A stretch of DNA of 64,000 nucleotides. It comes from Flagellimonas pelagia (GTDB lineage Bacteria > Bacteroidota > Bacteroidia > Flavobacteriales > Flavobacteriaceae). Positions 1 through 7,977 of the stretch are shown piece after piece. Every line of letters begins with the position of its first letter. The first letter of the stretch is position 1. The notes under the pieces are model-generated. The model saw only the letters and a program-made list of their open reading frames with translations, did no database searches and was not told the origin of the DNA. Location: NCBI RefSeq assembly GCF_003584135.1, contig NZ_QXFI01000024.1, positions 24,365 through 88,364 on the forward strand. Direction: 5' to 3'. A program made the position numbers and the translations under genes.

Positions 1-2
1 CT

Positions 3-1979
3 TTTACCATTTGGTTGCACGCCTATGCGGGAAAAAGCTACATAAAAGTTTTGCATACCATGACCTATACAGGAATCCCGGACAAACATAAACCACAAGA
101 AGGGGAACATGCCAATATTGCCACACAAAATAAGATAATCGTAACGGAGAACACTGAGAACGATATGGGTTGGACTCAGCCCAATGATCAAATTGCAGCC
201 TGTGGGCTTCAGCTTAAATACCATCTGGATAATGAAGTAAATGTTTCAATGCCTCTATATGAAGGAAGCTGGAAAGAAGACAAAGCCAATACTTTTCTGG
301 AGGAAATCGCTGCCAATGGGGAATCCCCAGTTCAACTTTTACAACAAGGCCCGGCAAGGAGAAAGAGCACCAGTTTAAGAAGTTTGTACCTCAACGGTTT
401 CAAAAAGGAGGACGATGGGAACAATCCCGATACGGCTTTGGAATTTAGGGCCACTGTTTCAGAAGGGGAAGAAAGTAAAGCAATAGTGGAAAGGGCTAAA
501 GGATGGCTCAACGTTACCGACGGAAAACGAGGAGTAGGCGTTGGGATTAAAAACTTTATGAAGGAATATCCCAAAGGGATTGAGGTCGATCCTGCCAATG
601 GAACTCTTTTGGGCAGTGTTTGGCCCAAGGAAAACGGTCCCATGAACTTTGCTAGACATAATACCGAACCGGATGGGGGCATGTTGGGCAATTTTGCCCA
701 AGGGATTACCAAGACCACAGAGTTTGTCTATTACTTCCACAACAACGATGCTATGGATAAAGTAGGGAAAAAGATGGATTATATCATCGAAAACCCAGTG
801 GCGCATGCCACACCTGAGTGGTATACCCAATCCAAGGCATACGGTAATATGGCCCCTTTTTCATCCAAGCATCCGGAATTTGAGAACGCCCTGCAATATA
901 AATACCAATGGTGGGCCTATAACCAAAAGCATGAGCCGTGGTATGGGATTTTCAACTATGGGGATGGGAAAAGTTACTACTTTAATGGAAAATGGGTACA
1001 ATGGACCAATAATGAACCCACAGTGGACTTCATGCTCTGGACCAACTTTATGCGGACAGGAGACTCCAAATATTATAATTTGGCCCAAGCCATGAGTAGG
1101 CATACCATGGATGTGGACAATGTGCATTGGCCCAAAAAAAGAACCTATTATGGGGAGATAAATGATGCCATAGACTTCTGGAACTATGAGGATGAACCCA
1201 AGTCCACCCCCTATTTGGGCATAGGAAGAAGGCATGCCAATGAACACTGGTATGCTCTTTTGAGTGCCCATGTATGGATACAAGGTTGGATTGCATCATA
1301 TTACCTTTCTGCCGACCATAGGGCCCTCGAAGTGGCCAGAATGACTGGGGATACTTATATCAACAGAATATGGGGGGAGCATGATCTAAGGGGAAGAAGG
1401 TTATATCTATCCGTTTTAAACCTTGTTGAACTGTACGATGCCACCAAGCTCCAAAAGTATAAGGACGAACTGGACGATAGGGTCAAGTTAATGTTGGAAT
1501 TCCAGGAACGTCAGGGAGGAAACCTACTCTTGGATAGATATGGGTATAGTCAGACCTATGTTGCCCAAGGACTTTATAAGTACCAACAGATAACCGGTGA
1601 TGAAACCGTGAGACAAGCTCTTTTGAAACATGCTCGCTGGGTCAGGGATGTGCCTCCCTTGAACCATGAGATGGAATCATATTTGGCGACCATATATCCA
1701 TTGTTGATAGGATATGAGTTCAGTGGGGAAAAAGTGTATCTGAATGAAGCTCTTGAGAGAGCCAAAGTACTAATGATCGGAGAACTGCCCAAAGAACCAG
1801 CGTCCTATGAAAATGCGGAAGCTTTTAGCGAAGATCTGGTCAAGATTTCCTATTTGCCAAAAAGTAAAAAGAGCTTTACCAATTGGGAAACCAATCAAGG
1901 ACTTCGCGTATTTGGATGGACCCATGCCTATAACATTCCTTACCTGTTGTACTGGATGGACAAGGAACATATGAATTAA
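3..1979 (+). CDS. exo-rhamnogalacturonan lyase-like (PcRGLX/YetA-type) protein, 5' end outside window
   Basis: The reading frame is open from base 3, so the first codons lie left of the window; the TTG at 15 is internal, not a start. About 659 residues are visible. Tryptophan- and tyrosine-rich stretches such as WYGIFNYGD and RHANEHWY, followed by a helical C-terminal half, fit the large PcRGLX/YetA-like proteins, which have an N-terminal beta domain and a C-terminal alpha/alpha-toroid and act on rhamnogalacturonan-type pectin ends. The signal peptide, if any, is outside the window. Family placement rests on overall look and not on a catalytic motif, so another six-hairpin glycosidase-like family is possible. 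A hairpin terminator follows directly. Confidence 0.6.
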   Translation, partial: FTIWLHAYAGKSYIKVLHTMTYTGIPDKHKPQEGEHANIATQNKIIVTENTENDMGWTQPNDQIAACGLQLKYHLDNEVNVSMPLYEGSWKEDKANTFLEEIAANGESPVQLLQQGPARRKSTSLRSLYLNGFKKEDDGNNPDTALEFRATVSEGEESKAIVERAKGWLNVTDGKRGVGVGIKNFMKEYPKGIEVDPANGTLLGSVWPKENGPMNFARHNTEPDGGMLGNFAQGITKTTEFVYYFHNNDAMDKVGKKMDYIIENPVAHATPEWYTQSKAYGNMAPFSSKHPEFENALQYKYQWWAYNQKHEPWYGIFNYGDGKSYYFNGKWVQWTNNEPTVDFMLWTNFMRTGDSKYYNLAQAMSRHTMDVDNVHWPKKRTYYGEINDAIDFWNYEDEPKSTPYLGIGRRHANEHWYALLSAHVWIQGWIASYYLSADHRALEVARMTGDTYINRIWGEHDLRGRRLYLSVLNLVELYDATKLQKYKDELDDRVKLMLEFQERQGGNLLLDRYGYSQTYVAQGLYKYQQITGDETVRQALLKHARWVRDVPPLNHEMESYLATIYPLLIGYEFSGEKVYLNEALERAKVLMIGELPKEPASYENAEAFSEDLVKISYLPKSKKSFTNWETNQGLRVFGWTHAYNIPYLLYWMDKEHMN

Positions 1980-1996
1980 ATCTTGTAATCTTTGCG

Positions 1997-2036
1997 AAAA
2001 GAGGCGGTTCGATCATAGATCAACGCCTCTTTTTTA
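1997..2036 (+). terminator. rho-independent terminator
   Basis: A 10-bp perfect stem (AAAAGAGGCG at 1997-2006 with CGCCTCTTTT at 2024-2033) encloses a 17-nt loop and runs into a T tract. It lies 18 bases after the stop of the lyase-like gene and separates it from the symporter. Confidence 0.85.
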
Positions 2037-2065
2037 TATAACCATACCAAATCAATTCAAAAAAC

Positions 2066-3496
2066 ATGTCATATAAACGTATGGGCCTTTTACTTGGTCC
2101 GATTCTGTTTCTTCTCATTCATTTCTTTTTTAGCGGGGAGGGTCTCTCCTCCCAAGGAAGGGATATCTTGGCCGTTACCTTATGGATAGGTGTTTGGTGG
2201 ATTTTGGAGGTGCTTCCGATAGCTGCCACGGCGCTGCTTCCCATTGTTTTGTTTCCCATGTTGGGGGCACTGGGCCTAGAGGAAACCACAGCTAACTATG
2301 GCCATAAATATGTTTTCTTGTACATGGGTGGGTTTATGTTGGCAATGGCCATAGAAAAATGGAACCTGCACAAGAGAATCGCATTGCATATCATAAGGGC
2401 CATTGGTACCAATATGTATACCATTGTATTAGGATTTATGGTGGCTACTGCGTTTCTTTCCATGTGGATATCGAACACGGCCACTGCAGTGATGGTAATG
2501 CCGATGGCCATATCCATTGTAAAACAGTTAAAGGACAATCCACGGACCGCCAAGGACGAAAATGCTGTTTTTGGCAAGTTGCTGATGCTTTCCATCGCAT
2601 ATTCGGCATCCATTGGAGGGATAGCAACATTGATAGGTACCCCACCCAATCTGGTTTTCGCCGGTTTTGTACAGAAGGCCTATGGGTTGGATATCAGTTT
2701 TTGGCAATGGATGAAGTTTGGACTTCCGATATCGATTCTACTGTTGATTTTGGCATGGCTATACCTTACGCGGATTGCCTACCCGTTGCGGCAAGGAAGA
2801 TTTCCTGGGGGAAGGGAAGAGATCCATAGGCTTATACAGGAACTGGGACCTATGAAAAGGGAAGAAAAGATTGTTATGGCCGTTTTTGTTCTTACCGCAC
2901 TCTGTTGGATAACACGGTCGTTCTTATTACAAAAGATTGTTCCTGGGATAGATGATACCATAATAGCCATTGGAGCGGCACTTGTTTTGTTCATTTTGCC
3001 TGCTGGAAAGGGTAGGAAGATGATAAAATGGGAAGAAGCTGTTCAGATTCCTTGGGGGATAATTCTGTTGTTTGGTGGAGGAATGGCCATCGCTAGTGGT
3101 TTTGAGACTAGTGGGTTGGCAATTTATCTGGGTTCACAAATGACATTCTTTGATGGATTACCCTTGCTTACGTTGATATTATTGGTCATAACCTGCATAA
3201 ATTTTTTGACGGAAGTCACCTCGAATTTGGCCACTACGGCCATGATGTTGCCTGTTTTGGCACCATTGGCGGTGACCTTGGATGTTGATCCGTTCGTGTT
3301 GATGGTTGCCTGTACCACTGCCGCTTCCTGTGCTTTTATGCTTCCAGTGGCAACGCCCCCAAATGCGGTGGTCTTTGGATCGGGCTACCTTAGAATCCCC
3401 GATATGGTACGTACTGGTTTTTTAATGAATTTAATTTCCATTCTTGTGTTGGCCATTGCGGTGTATTTCCTATTGCCTCTATTTTTGAAAATATAA
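2066..3496 (+). CDS. SLC13/DASS family sodium-coupled anion symporter
   Basis: Inner-membrane permease of 476 residues with about 11-12 hydrophobic segments. Family hallmarks are the repeated hairpin motifs SNTATAVMVMP (near residue 135), GTPPN (near 192) and PVATPPNA (near 430), which in DASS proteins form the sodium and substrate sites. Known substrates of the family are C4-dicarboxylates, citrate or sulfate; the sequence alone does not choose among them. The ATG at 2066 gives a short hydrophilic start before the first membrane helix. It stands alone between a terminator and the toxin-antitoxin locus. Confidence 0.88.
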   Translation: MSYKRMGLLLGPILFLLIHFFFSGEGLSSQGRDILAVTLWIGVWWILEVLPIAATALLPIVLFPMLGALGLEETTANYGHKYVFLYMGGFMLAMAIEKWNLHKRIALHIIRAIGTNMYTIVLGFMVATAFLSMWISNTATAVMVMPMAISIVKQLKDNPRTAKDENAVFGKLLMLSIAYSASIGGIATLIGTPPNLVFAGFVQKAYGLDISFWQWMKFGLPISILLLILAWLYLTRIAYPLRQGRFPGGREEIHRLIQELGPMKREEKIVMAVFVLTALCWITRSFLLQKIVPGIDDTIIAIGAALVLFILPAGKGRKMIKWEEAVQIPWGIILLFGGGMAIASGFETSGLAIYLGSQMTFFDGLPLLTLILLVITCINFLTEVTSNLATTAMMLPVLAPLAVTLDVDPFVLMVACTTAASCAFMLPVATPPNAVVFGSGYLRIPDMVRTGFLMNLISILVLAIAVYFLLPLFLKI

Positions 3497-3635
3497 GGGA
3501 TGGTGGAGGAATGTATGTTCACATCAAAGAGAAATTTCTAGTAACATATTGAGTGGTTTGTTAAAAACCTATACCAATAATATCTTGTGACTAATTAATA
3601 TCAAGGCGGATCATCGAATAATCTTTTTAATCAAT

Positions 3636-3667
3636 ATGTCAAGTTTTTTGCGCATAAAACTTGACAT
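3636..3667. promoter_or_regulatory. perfect 12-bp inverted repeat, probable AbiEi operator
   Basis: ATGTCAAGTTTT (3636-3647) and AAAACTTGACAT (3656-3667) are exact reverse complements separated by 8 bases. The right arm contains the TTG of the predicted -33 element. AbiEi-type antitoxins are known to bind inverted repeats in their own promoter and repress it, so this is the likely autoregulatory operator; binding is inferred. Confidence 0.75.
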
Positions 3668-3689
3668 GTAATTTATTTGGATATCTTTG
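3661..3689 (+). promoter_or_regulatory. Bacteroidota-type promoter of abiE operon
   Basis: TTG (3661-3663) is followed after 18 bases by TATCTTTG (3682-3689), an exact TAnnTTTG -7 box. Transcription should begin about 5-8 bases later, at or next to the ATG at 3697, so the antitoxin message is probably leaderless or nearly so. Confidence 0.7.
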
Positions 3690-3696
3690 CATTGTA

Positions 3697-4422
3697 ATGA
3701 CAATTGCGAAAAAAATAGCGGATAAAATAGCGGAACTCCCGAAGGACAGTACTTTTGGTTATGCCGATTTACCTATTCGGTCAGAAGAATATGTAACCGC
3801 TGCAAAGGCCTTGGAACGACTACAAAAAAAAGGAATTATAAGAAAATTGTCCAAAGGCATTTTTTACAAACCCAATGTAACGGTTTTTGGAGAACTAAAG
3901 CCAAGGGAAGAGGATATTCTAAGACCATATTTATACGAAGATGGTAAGCGAATAGCCTATATAACCGGAACCTCTTTGTACAATCAGTTGAACCTGACTA
4001 CCCAAATACCGTCACTATACAAAATAGCAAGTGCCGAAAAGCGCATATATATTAATAGAGGCGGCATCAAAGCAAAGCCCGTAAAGAGCTACGCACCCGT
4101 TACTGATAAAAATTATAGGATGTTGGGTTTTTTGGATGCCATGAAAGACCTTAATAGCATTCCGGATGTTGATAAAAAATCCGCTATTCTTATTTTTTTA
4201 AGACGTTTAGGGAAAATGACACCCAAAGAATTGGATGTACTCATCAAGTATGCTCTCTTGTACCCACCACGGGTAAGGGCTTTGTTGGGAGCACTATTAG
4301 AACAACTTGATGTGGCAATCGATATAAAAGAATTGAAAAACTCACTTAATCCACTTACTATCTATAGATATAATTTGCGTGATACCACATTGACAACACA
4401 ACCAAATTGGAATATCGTATGA
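3697..4422 (+). CDS. abiEi: type IV toxin-antitoxin antitoxin, AbiEi/DUF6088 family
   Basis: Antitoxin of 241 residues. The first about 80 residues look like a winged helix (KALERLQKKGIIRKLSKG, then GIFYKP), matching the N-terminal DNA-binding domain of DUF6088/AbiEi proteins; the C-terminal part is the helical antitoxin domain. The ATG at 3697 is preferred to the TTG at 3661 because that TTG lies within the promoter and operator and the protein then begins MTIAKKI, typical of the family. It overlaps the toxin gene by four bases (ATGA). In the known system the antitoxin represses the operon and counteracts the nucleotidyltransferase toxin. The gene is A/T-richer than its neighbours, which suggests transfer. 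Confidence 0.88.
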   Translation: MTIAKKIADKIAELPKDSTFGYADLPIRSEEYVTAAKALERLQKKGIIRKLSKGIFYKPNVTVFGELKPREEDILRPYLYEDGKRIAYITGTSLYNQLNLTTQIPSLYKIASAEKRIYINRGGIKAKPVKSYAPVTDKNYRMLGFLDAMKDLNSIPDVDKKSAILIFLRRLGKMTPKELDVLIKYALLYPPRVRALLGALLEQLDVAIDIKELKNSLNPLTIYRYNLRDTTLTTQPNWNIV

Positions 4423-5393
4423 ATCTGCACACTAATAGTGAACTCTTTGCTGAGGCGATAAGGGCAACTGCCCAACGTATGGATATTCTAGAAATTTACG
4501 TGGAAAAGGATTATTGGATATGCTATGCCCTAAAGCTCATTTATGAAAGTGCAAACAAAGATGAGGCCATATTTAAGGGGGGTACAGCTTTGTCAAAGTG
4601 TTTTAAATACATTGACCGTTTTAGTGAAGATATTGATTTGGTAGTATTGCGCAGGGAAGAAGAGACGGGGAGCCAATTAAAGAACAAGCTTAAAAGAATA
4701 ACCAAGGAAATAGTAGAACCATTCGAGGAGGTGGATATTGATGGAATCACCAATAAAATGGGAATGATAAGAAAGATTGCCTATAACTATCCCAAAATCT
4801 TTGAGGGCGATTTTGGACAAGTAAGGGATACTATCATTGTTGAAGCTACGTGGTTAGGTCACTTTGAACCATATATTAAGAAGGTCGTCAATACGTATAT
4901 CTATGAAATGATGGTTGACTCAAACCAAACCAAACTAGCAGAGACTTATGGATTATTACCCTTTGAAGTACTTGTGTTGGATGTCAAAAGAACACTTTGC
5001 GAAAAAATAATGAGTTTGGTCCGGTTTTCCCATACTAAAAACCCAATTGAGGATTTGAACAACAAAATTAGGCATGTATACGATATTCATCAATTATTAA
5101 AGGATGAAACGGTTCTAGGATTTTTCAATTCGGGTGCATTTGATAAAATGCTCCTAAGGGTAGCCCATGATGATACGCAAAGTTTTAAGAACAACAATGA
5201 TTGGTTAAAGTACCACCCAAAACAAGCATTGATTTTCAAAGAACCTGAAAAAACATGGAACCAACTTAAAGATACCTATCGCAATGAGTTTGAGTATTTG
5301 GTTTATGGAAAATTGCCAAAAGAGGAAAGCATTTTGGAAATAATTCTGTCCATATCAAATAGACTCACAAAAATAAAATGGGAGAATGTATAA
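4419..5393 (+). CDS. abiEii: nucleotidyltransferase toxin, AbiEii/AbiGii family
   Basis: Toxin of 324 residues with a nucleotidyltransferase fold. Visible motifs are KGGTALSKC (residues 53-61; the GG-T/S motif) and EDIDLV with two metal-binding aspartates D71 and D73, followed by a conserved lysine-rich helix. AbiEii enzymes transfer nucleotides (reported onto tRNA acceptor ends for relatives such as MenT) and stop growth, for example during phage attack. A TTG twelve bases upstream is open in the same frame, but the ATG at 4419, coupled by ATGA to the antitoxin stop, is the better start. No frameshift or missing catalytic residue was seen, so the pair looks functional. Confidence 0.9.
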   Translation: MNLHTNSELFAEAIRATAQRMDILEIYVEKDYWICYALKLIYESANKDEAIFKGGTALSKCFKYIDRFSEDIDLVVLRREEETGSQLKNKLKRITKEIVEPFEEVDIDGITNKMGMIRKIAYNYPKIFEGDFGQVRDTIIVEATWLGHFEPYIKKVVNTYIYEMMVDSNQTKLAETYGLLPFEVLVLDVKRTLCEKIMSLVRFSHTKNPIEDLNNKIRHVYDIHQLLKDETVLGFFNSGAFDKMLLRVAHDDTQSFKNNNDWLKYHPKQALIFKEPEKTWNQLKDTYRNEFEYLVYGKLPKEESILEIILSISNRLTKIKWENV

Positions 5394-5472
5394 TGTAGAT
5401 CAAATAGTAGACCAAAACAAGGACACGAAATGCAAATCTTTAATCTACTTATCTCTACCTACCCACTATCCA

Positions 5473-5529
5473 GCAGAGGAAATCACTTCTGCCGTTGAAT
5501 CGGTTGGATATCATTTTACCAAGAAATAA
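5473..5529 (+). pseudogene. C-terminal remnant of an HMA-domain metallochaperone
   Basis: The last 18 codons read AEEITSAVESVGYHFTKK and stop. They match the end of the intact HMA protein at 63746-63961 with three residue changes. The N-terminal part with the CxxC metal site is gone; upstream of 5473 the frame no longer resembles the family. The remnant sits between the abiE toxin and the DoxX-like gene, so the toxin-antitoxin cassette or its flank replaced the front of this gene. Confidence 0.8.
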
Positions 5530-5569
5530 AAGGAATGTCCAGAAGAATAGATTAAATGGTTCAAATAGG
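5475..5569 (+). repeat. left copy of a direct repeat shared with 63907-64000
   Basis: About 95 bases match the right edge of the window in the same orientation with five mismatches and one single-base indel (about 94 per cent). The repeat covers the end of an HMA gene, a 26-base spacer and the start of the next gene. The right copy is cut by the window end, so the true length is unknown. Confidence 0.88.
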
Positions 5570-5930
5570 ATTGGGGGTTACCTTGATCCTATTCGGATTG
5601 TATAAGTTTTTTGGATTTCTGCCTCACGACCGTGTGATGACCGAGGAGTCCATTGCTGTTTACAAAGGACTATTGGCCAATAAATTTATAATGCCAACAG
5701 TGGGTGTGGTGGAACTGTTACCAGTTATACTTTTGGTCGTTGGTAGATGGATAATTGTTGCATTGTTAGCTATGATTCCTATTGCTTTTGGAATCATGGG
5801 TTTTCACTTTGCGGTGGATATACAGGGCATTTTTTGGGGAATTTTGATAGCTTTTGGGCTTGTTTACCTTCTTTCAATGCATTTTTCTAACGTTGGATAC
5901 CTAATCAAGGAAGTGGATACCATTGGTTGA
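5556..5930 (+). CDS. small DoxX-like inner-membrane protein
   Basis: Protein of 124 residues with four hydrophobic segments, beginning MVQIGLGVTLILFGLYKFFG. The opening Ile-Gly-Leu...Gly-Leu-Tyr-Lys pattern and size resemble DoxX/DUF-type four-helix membrane proteins; no enzymatic motif is present. The ATG at 5556 is preceded immediately by an in-frame TAA. The same gene start follows the HMA gene at 63987, which argues that this protein normally belongs to the copper ATPase / HMA operon and here has been separated from it. Function is unknown. Confidence 0.6.
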   Translation: MVQIGLGVTLILFGLYKFFGFLPHDRVMTEESIAVYKGLLANKFIMPTVGVVELLPVILLVVGRWIIVALLAMIPIAFGIMGFHFAVDIQGIFWGILIAFGLVYLLSMHFSNVGYLIKEVDTIG

Positions 5931-5954
5931 ATATCGTGATTTTCCATAAACCGC

Positions 5955-5982
5955 AACCAATAATTGAATTTATTGGTTTTTG
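5955..5982 (+). terminator. hairpin terminator after DoxX-like gene
   Basis: AACCAATAA (5955-5963) pairs perfectly with TTATTGGTT (5970-5978) across a 6-nt loop and is followed by T residues. It lies 25 bases after the DoxX-like stop. The rest of 5983-6227 holds no convincing gene. Confidence 0.65.
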
Positions 5983-6227
5983 AAAATTCCTTTACTATAA
6001 TATGTAAAGTTCAATTTTTTGTTTGTAATCGCCCCAAGGTGTCTTTGGCTTTTAAATTAAAGGGATATCAATCAGGAATATAAAGGGTAAGCGATATTTG
6101 AGGAAGAACGTTTCAATCTTTCATGGGTAAATTCCCTTACCTTGAAGGTGTATAGGATACGTAAAGTCAATGGTCTCAAAAATCATCAGTATGCGTTTTA
6201 CCAAGTAGGGTTTGGTTCTCTGGGTGG

Positions 6228-7913
6228 TCAATATCCCGCAGCGGTATCGTCCCCTCGTTTGTCCGCCCCGCCCTCAAGTCTGCCGTCTTCCAGCACTCGG
6301 ATGGCGTCTACCTTTCCTATGATCCGGGTCCTGCCCTCATTGATTTGGTAGCCTTTTGCCTTTAGGGTTTCAATGGTTTCCAAAGGAAAGCCTTCGGGTT
6401 CGAACACGACTACATCGGGCATCCATTGGTGGTGGAACCGCGGAGCGTTCACGGCATCCTGCATGCTGAGATTGAACTCGTGGACATTGAGTATGGTCTG
6501 GGCCACGGCCGTGATGATCGTGGAACCTCCAGGGGTGCCGACGACCATGTAAAGCTCGCCGTCCCTTTCCACTACGGTCGGTGACATACTGCTCAACATT
6601 CGTTTCTCGGGTGCAATACTGTTGGCCTCGGAGCCAGGAAGACCGAACATATTGGGAACACCGGGCTTGGTACTGAAATCATCCATTTCATTGTTCAGGA
6701 AAAATCCCAAGGCATCAATATAAAGTTTGGAACCGTATCCACCGTTCAGGGTCGTGGTCGCACTGATGGCATTGCCCTCCGCATCGATAATGGAGTAGTG
6801 GGTGGTCTCGCTGCTTTCCACAATTTCCACCGTTCCATGGCCTACTTCCGAGGACAAGGTGGCCCTATCAAAAGTAAAATCGGCCATTCTGCACTTTAAG
6901 TAGTCAACGTCCATGAGCCCCTTATAGGGAATGTCCACGAAATCGGGATCACCAAGGTAATGGTTCCGATCCGCATAGGCTCTTCTGGAAGCTTCGGTGA
7001 ACAATTGGATGGCCCTTGTCGAATTGTGGCCATAGCTAGCTATTTCATAGGGTGCTATCATGGTAAAGATCTGATCCATGGTCATACCACCACTGCTGGG
7101 GGGACCCATTGAGATGATCTTGATGTCCTTGTAGTCAAATACAATGGGCGATCTCCACTTGGCCTCATACCTAGCGAGATCCTCCTCCGTGATCACACCT
7201 CCCTTTGCCTGTACATAGGCCGCTATTTTTTGGGCTACCTCCCCTTTGTAGAACCCATCACGTCCCTCGTTCATGATCTTTTCCAAGGTGGTGGCCAATG
7301 CCGGGTATTTGATGGTATCACCAGCTTTGTACACGGTCGCGAACTTGGTGCTGTCACTATTAGCTTCAATGAATCGTTTTCGGGTACCTTCTAATCTTTT
7401 GGCCTGTTTTTCGGTCACCACGACCCCTTTTCTCGCCAAGGCAATGATGGGTTCCATGATTTTGTTGAGGGGCAGTTTTCCGAATTTCTTGTGGACTTCC
7501 AGAACCCCGGCCACGGTACCTGGGACACCTACGGCGGTTCCCCCAGATGTGCTCAGCCCAGGTATGACATTGCCCAGGGAGTCGAGATACATGTCCCTAT
7601 GGGCGGCCAATGGAGCCTTTTCCCTGTAATCGATACTTCCCACTTCACCATTACTCTTGCGATAGACCATAAATCCCCCGCCCCCGAGGTTTCCCGCAAA
7701 AGGGTAGGCCACCGCTAGGGAAAGTTCGGTGGCTACCATGGCATCGAAAACATTCCCGCCTTTTTTCATGATTTCAACGCCTATCTCCGAAGCTTCCCTA
7801 CGTGCAGAGACGACCATGGCATTTTCCGTGACCAAACCTGTCGGTTCGGCAGGTAACTCACGGGTACATTGGGTAAATAGTAGTAAGGGAAGAAAATATA
7901 GCATTCTTTTCAT
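6228..7913 (-). CDS. ggt: gamma-glutamyltransferase, exported lipoprotein
   Basis: Gamma-glutamyltranspeptidase of 561 residues that should cleave or transfer the gamma-glutamyl group of glutathione and other gamma-glutamyl compounds outside the cytoplasm. The precursor begins with a lipoprotein signal (LLLFTQC). The autocatalytic threonine is T370 in ETTHYSI, which would split the chain into large and small subunits; the substrate site GTPGGS lies in the small subunit. Length is normal for the family. It is the last gene of a tightly spaced minus-strand group with an M14 carboxypeptidase 64 bases upstream and an amino-acid symporter before that, which fits periplasmic peptide breakdown followed by uptake. 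Confidence 0.95.
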   Translation of the reverse strand: MKRMLYFLPLLLFTQCTRELPAEPTGLVTENAMVVSARREASEIGVEIMKKGGNVFDAMVATELSLAVAYPFAGNLGGGGFMVYRKSNGEVGSIDYREKAPLAAHRDMYLDSLGNVIPGLSTSGGTAVGVPGTVAGVLEVHKKFGKLPLNKIMEPIIALARKGVVVTEKQAKRLEGTRKRFIEANSDSTKFATVYKAGDTIKYPALATTLEKIMNEGRDGFYKGEVAQKIAAYVQAKGGVITEEDLARYEAKWRSPIVFDYKDIKIISMGPPSSGGMTMDQIFTMIAPYEIASYGHNSTRAIQLFTEASRRAYADRNHYLGDPDFVDIPYKGLMDVDYLKCRMADFTFDRATLSSEVGHGTVEIVESSETTHYSIIDAEGNAISATTTLNGGYGSKLYIDALGFFLNNEMDDFSTKPGVPNMFGLPGSEANSIAPEKRMLSSMSPTVVERDGELYMVVGTPGGSTIITAVAQTILNVHEFNLSMQDAVNAPRFHHQWMPDVVVFEPEGFPLETIETLKAKGYQINEGRTRIIGKVDAIRVLEDGRLEGGADKRGDDTAAGY

Positions 7914-7977
7914 GGGTTTATTTTTAAGGTACTTAATGTTGCTTTTCTGGATTCCGGGTTTTGCTCTTTTGTCCGGG

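Noticed and set aside
3661..3696. Longer AbiEi start at the TTG at 3661
   Set aside because: The extra twelve codons would be encoded by the operator and promoter, and the conserved protein begins at 3697.
6142..6351. 69-codon plus-strand frame at the end of ggt
   Set aside because: More than half overlaps the ggt coding end, and the translation (Ser/Pro-rich) is not protein-like.
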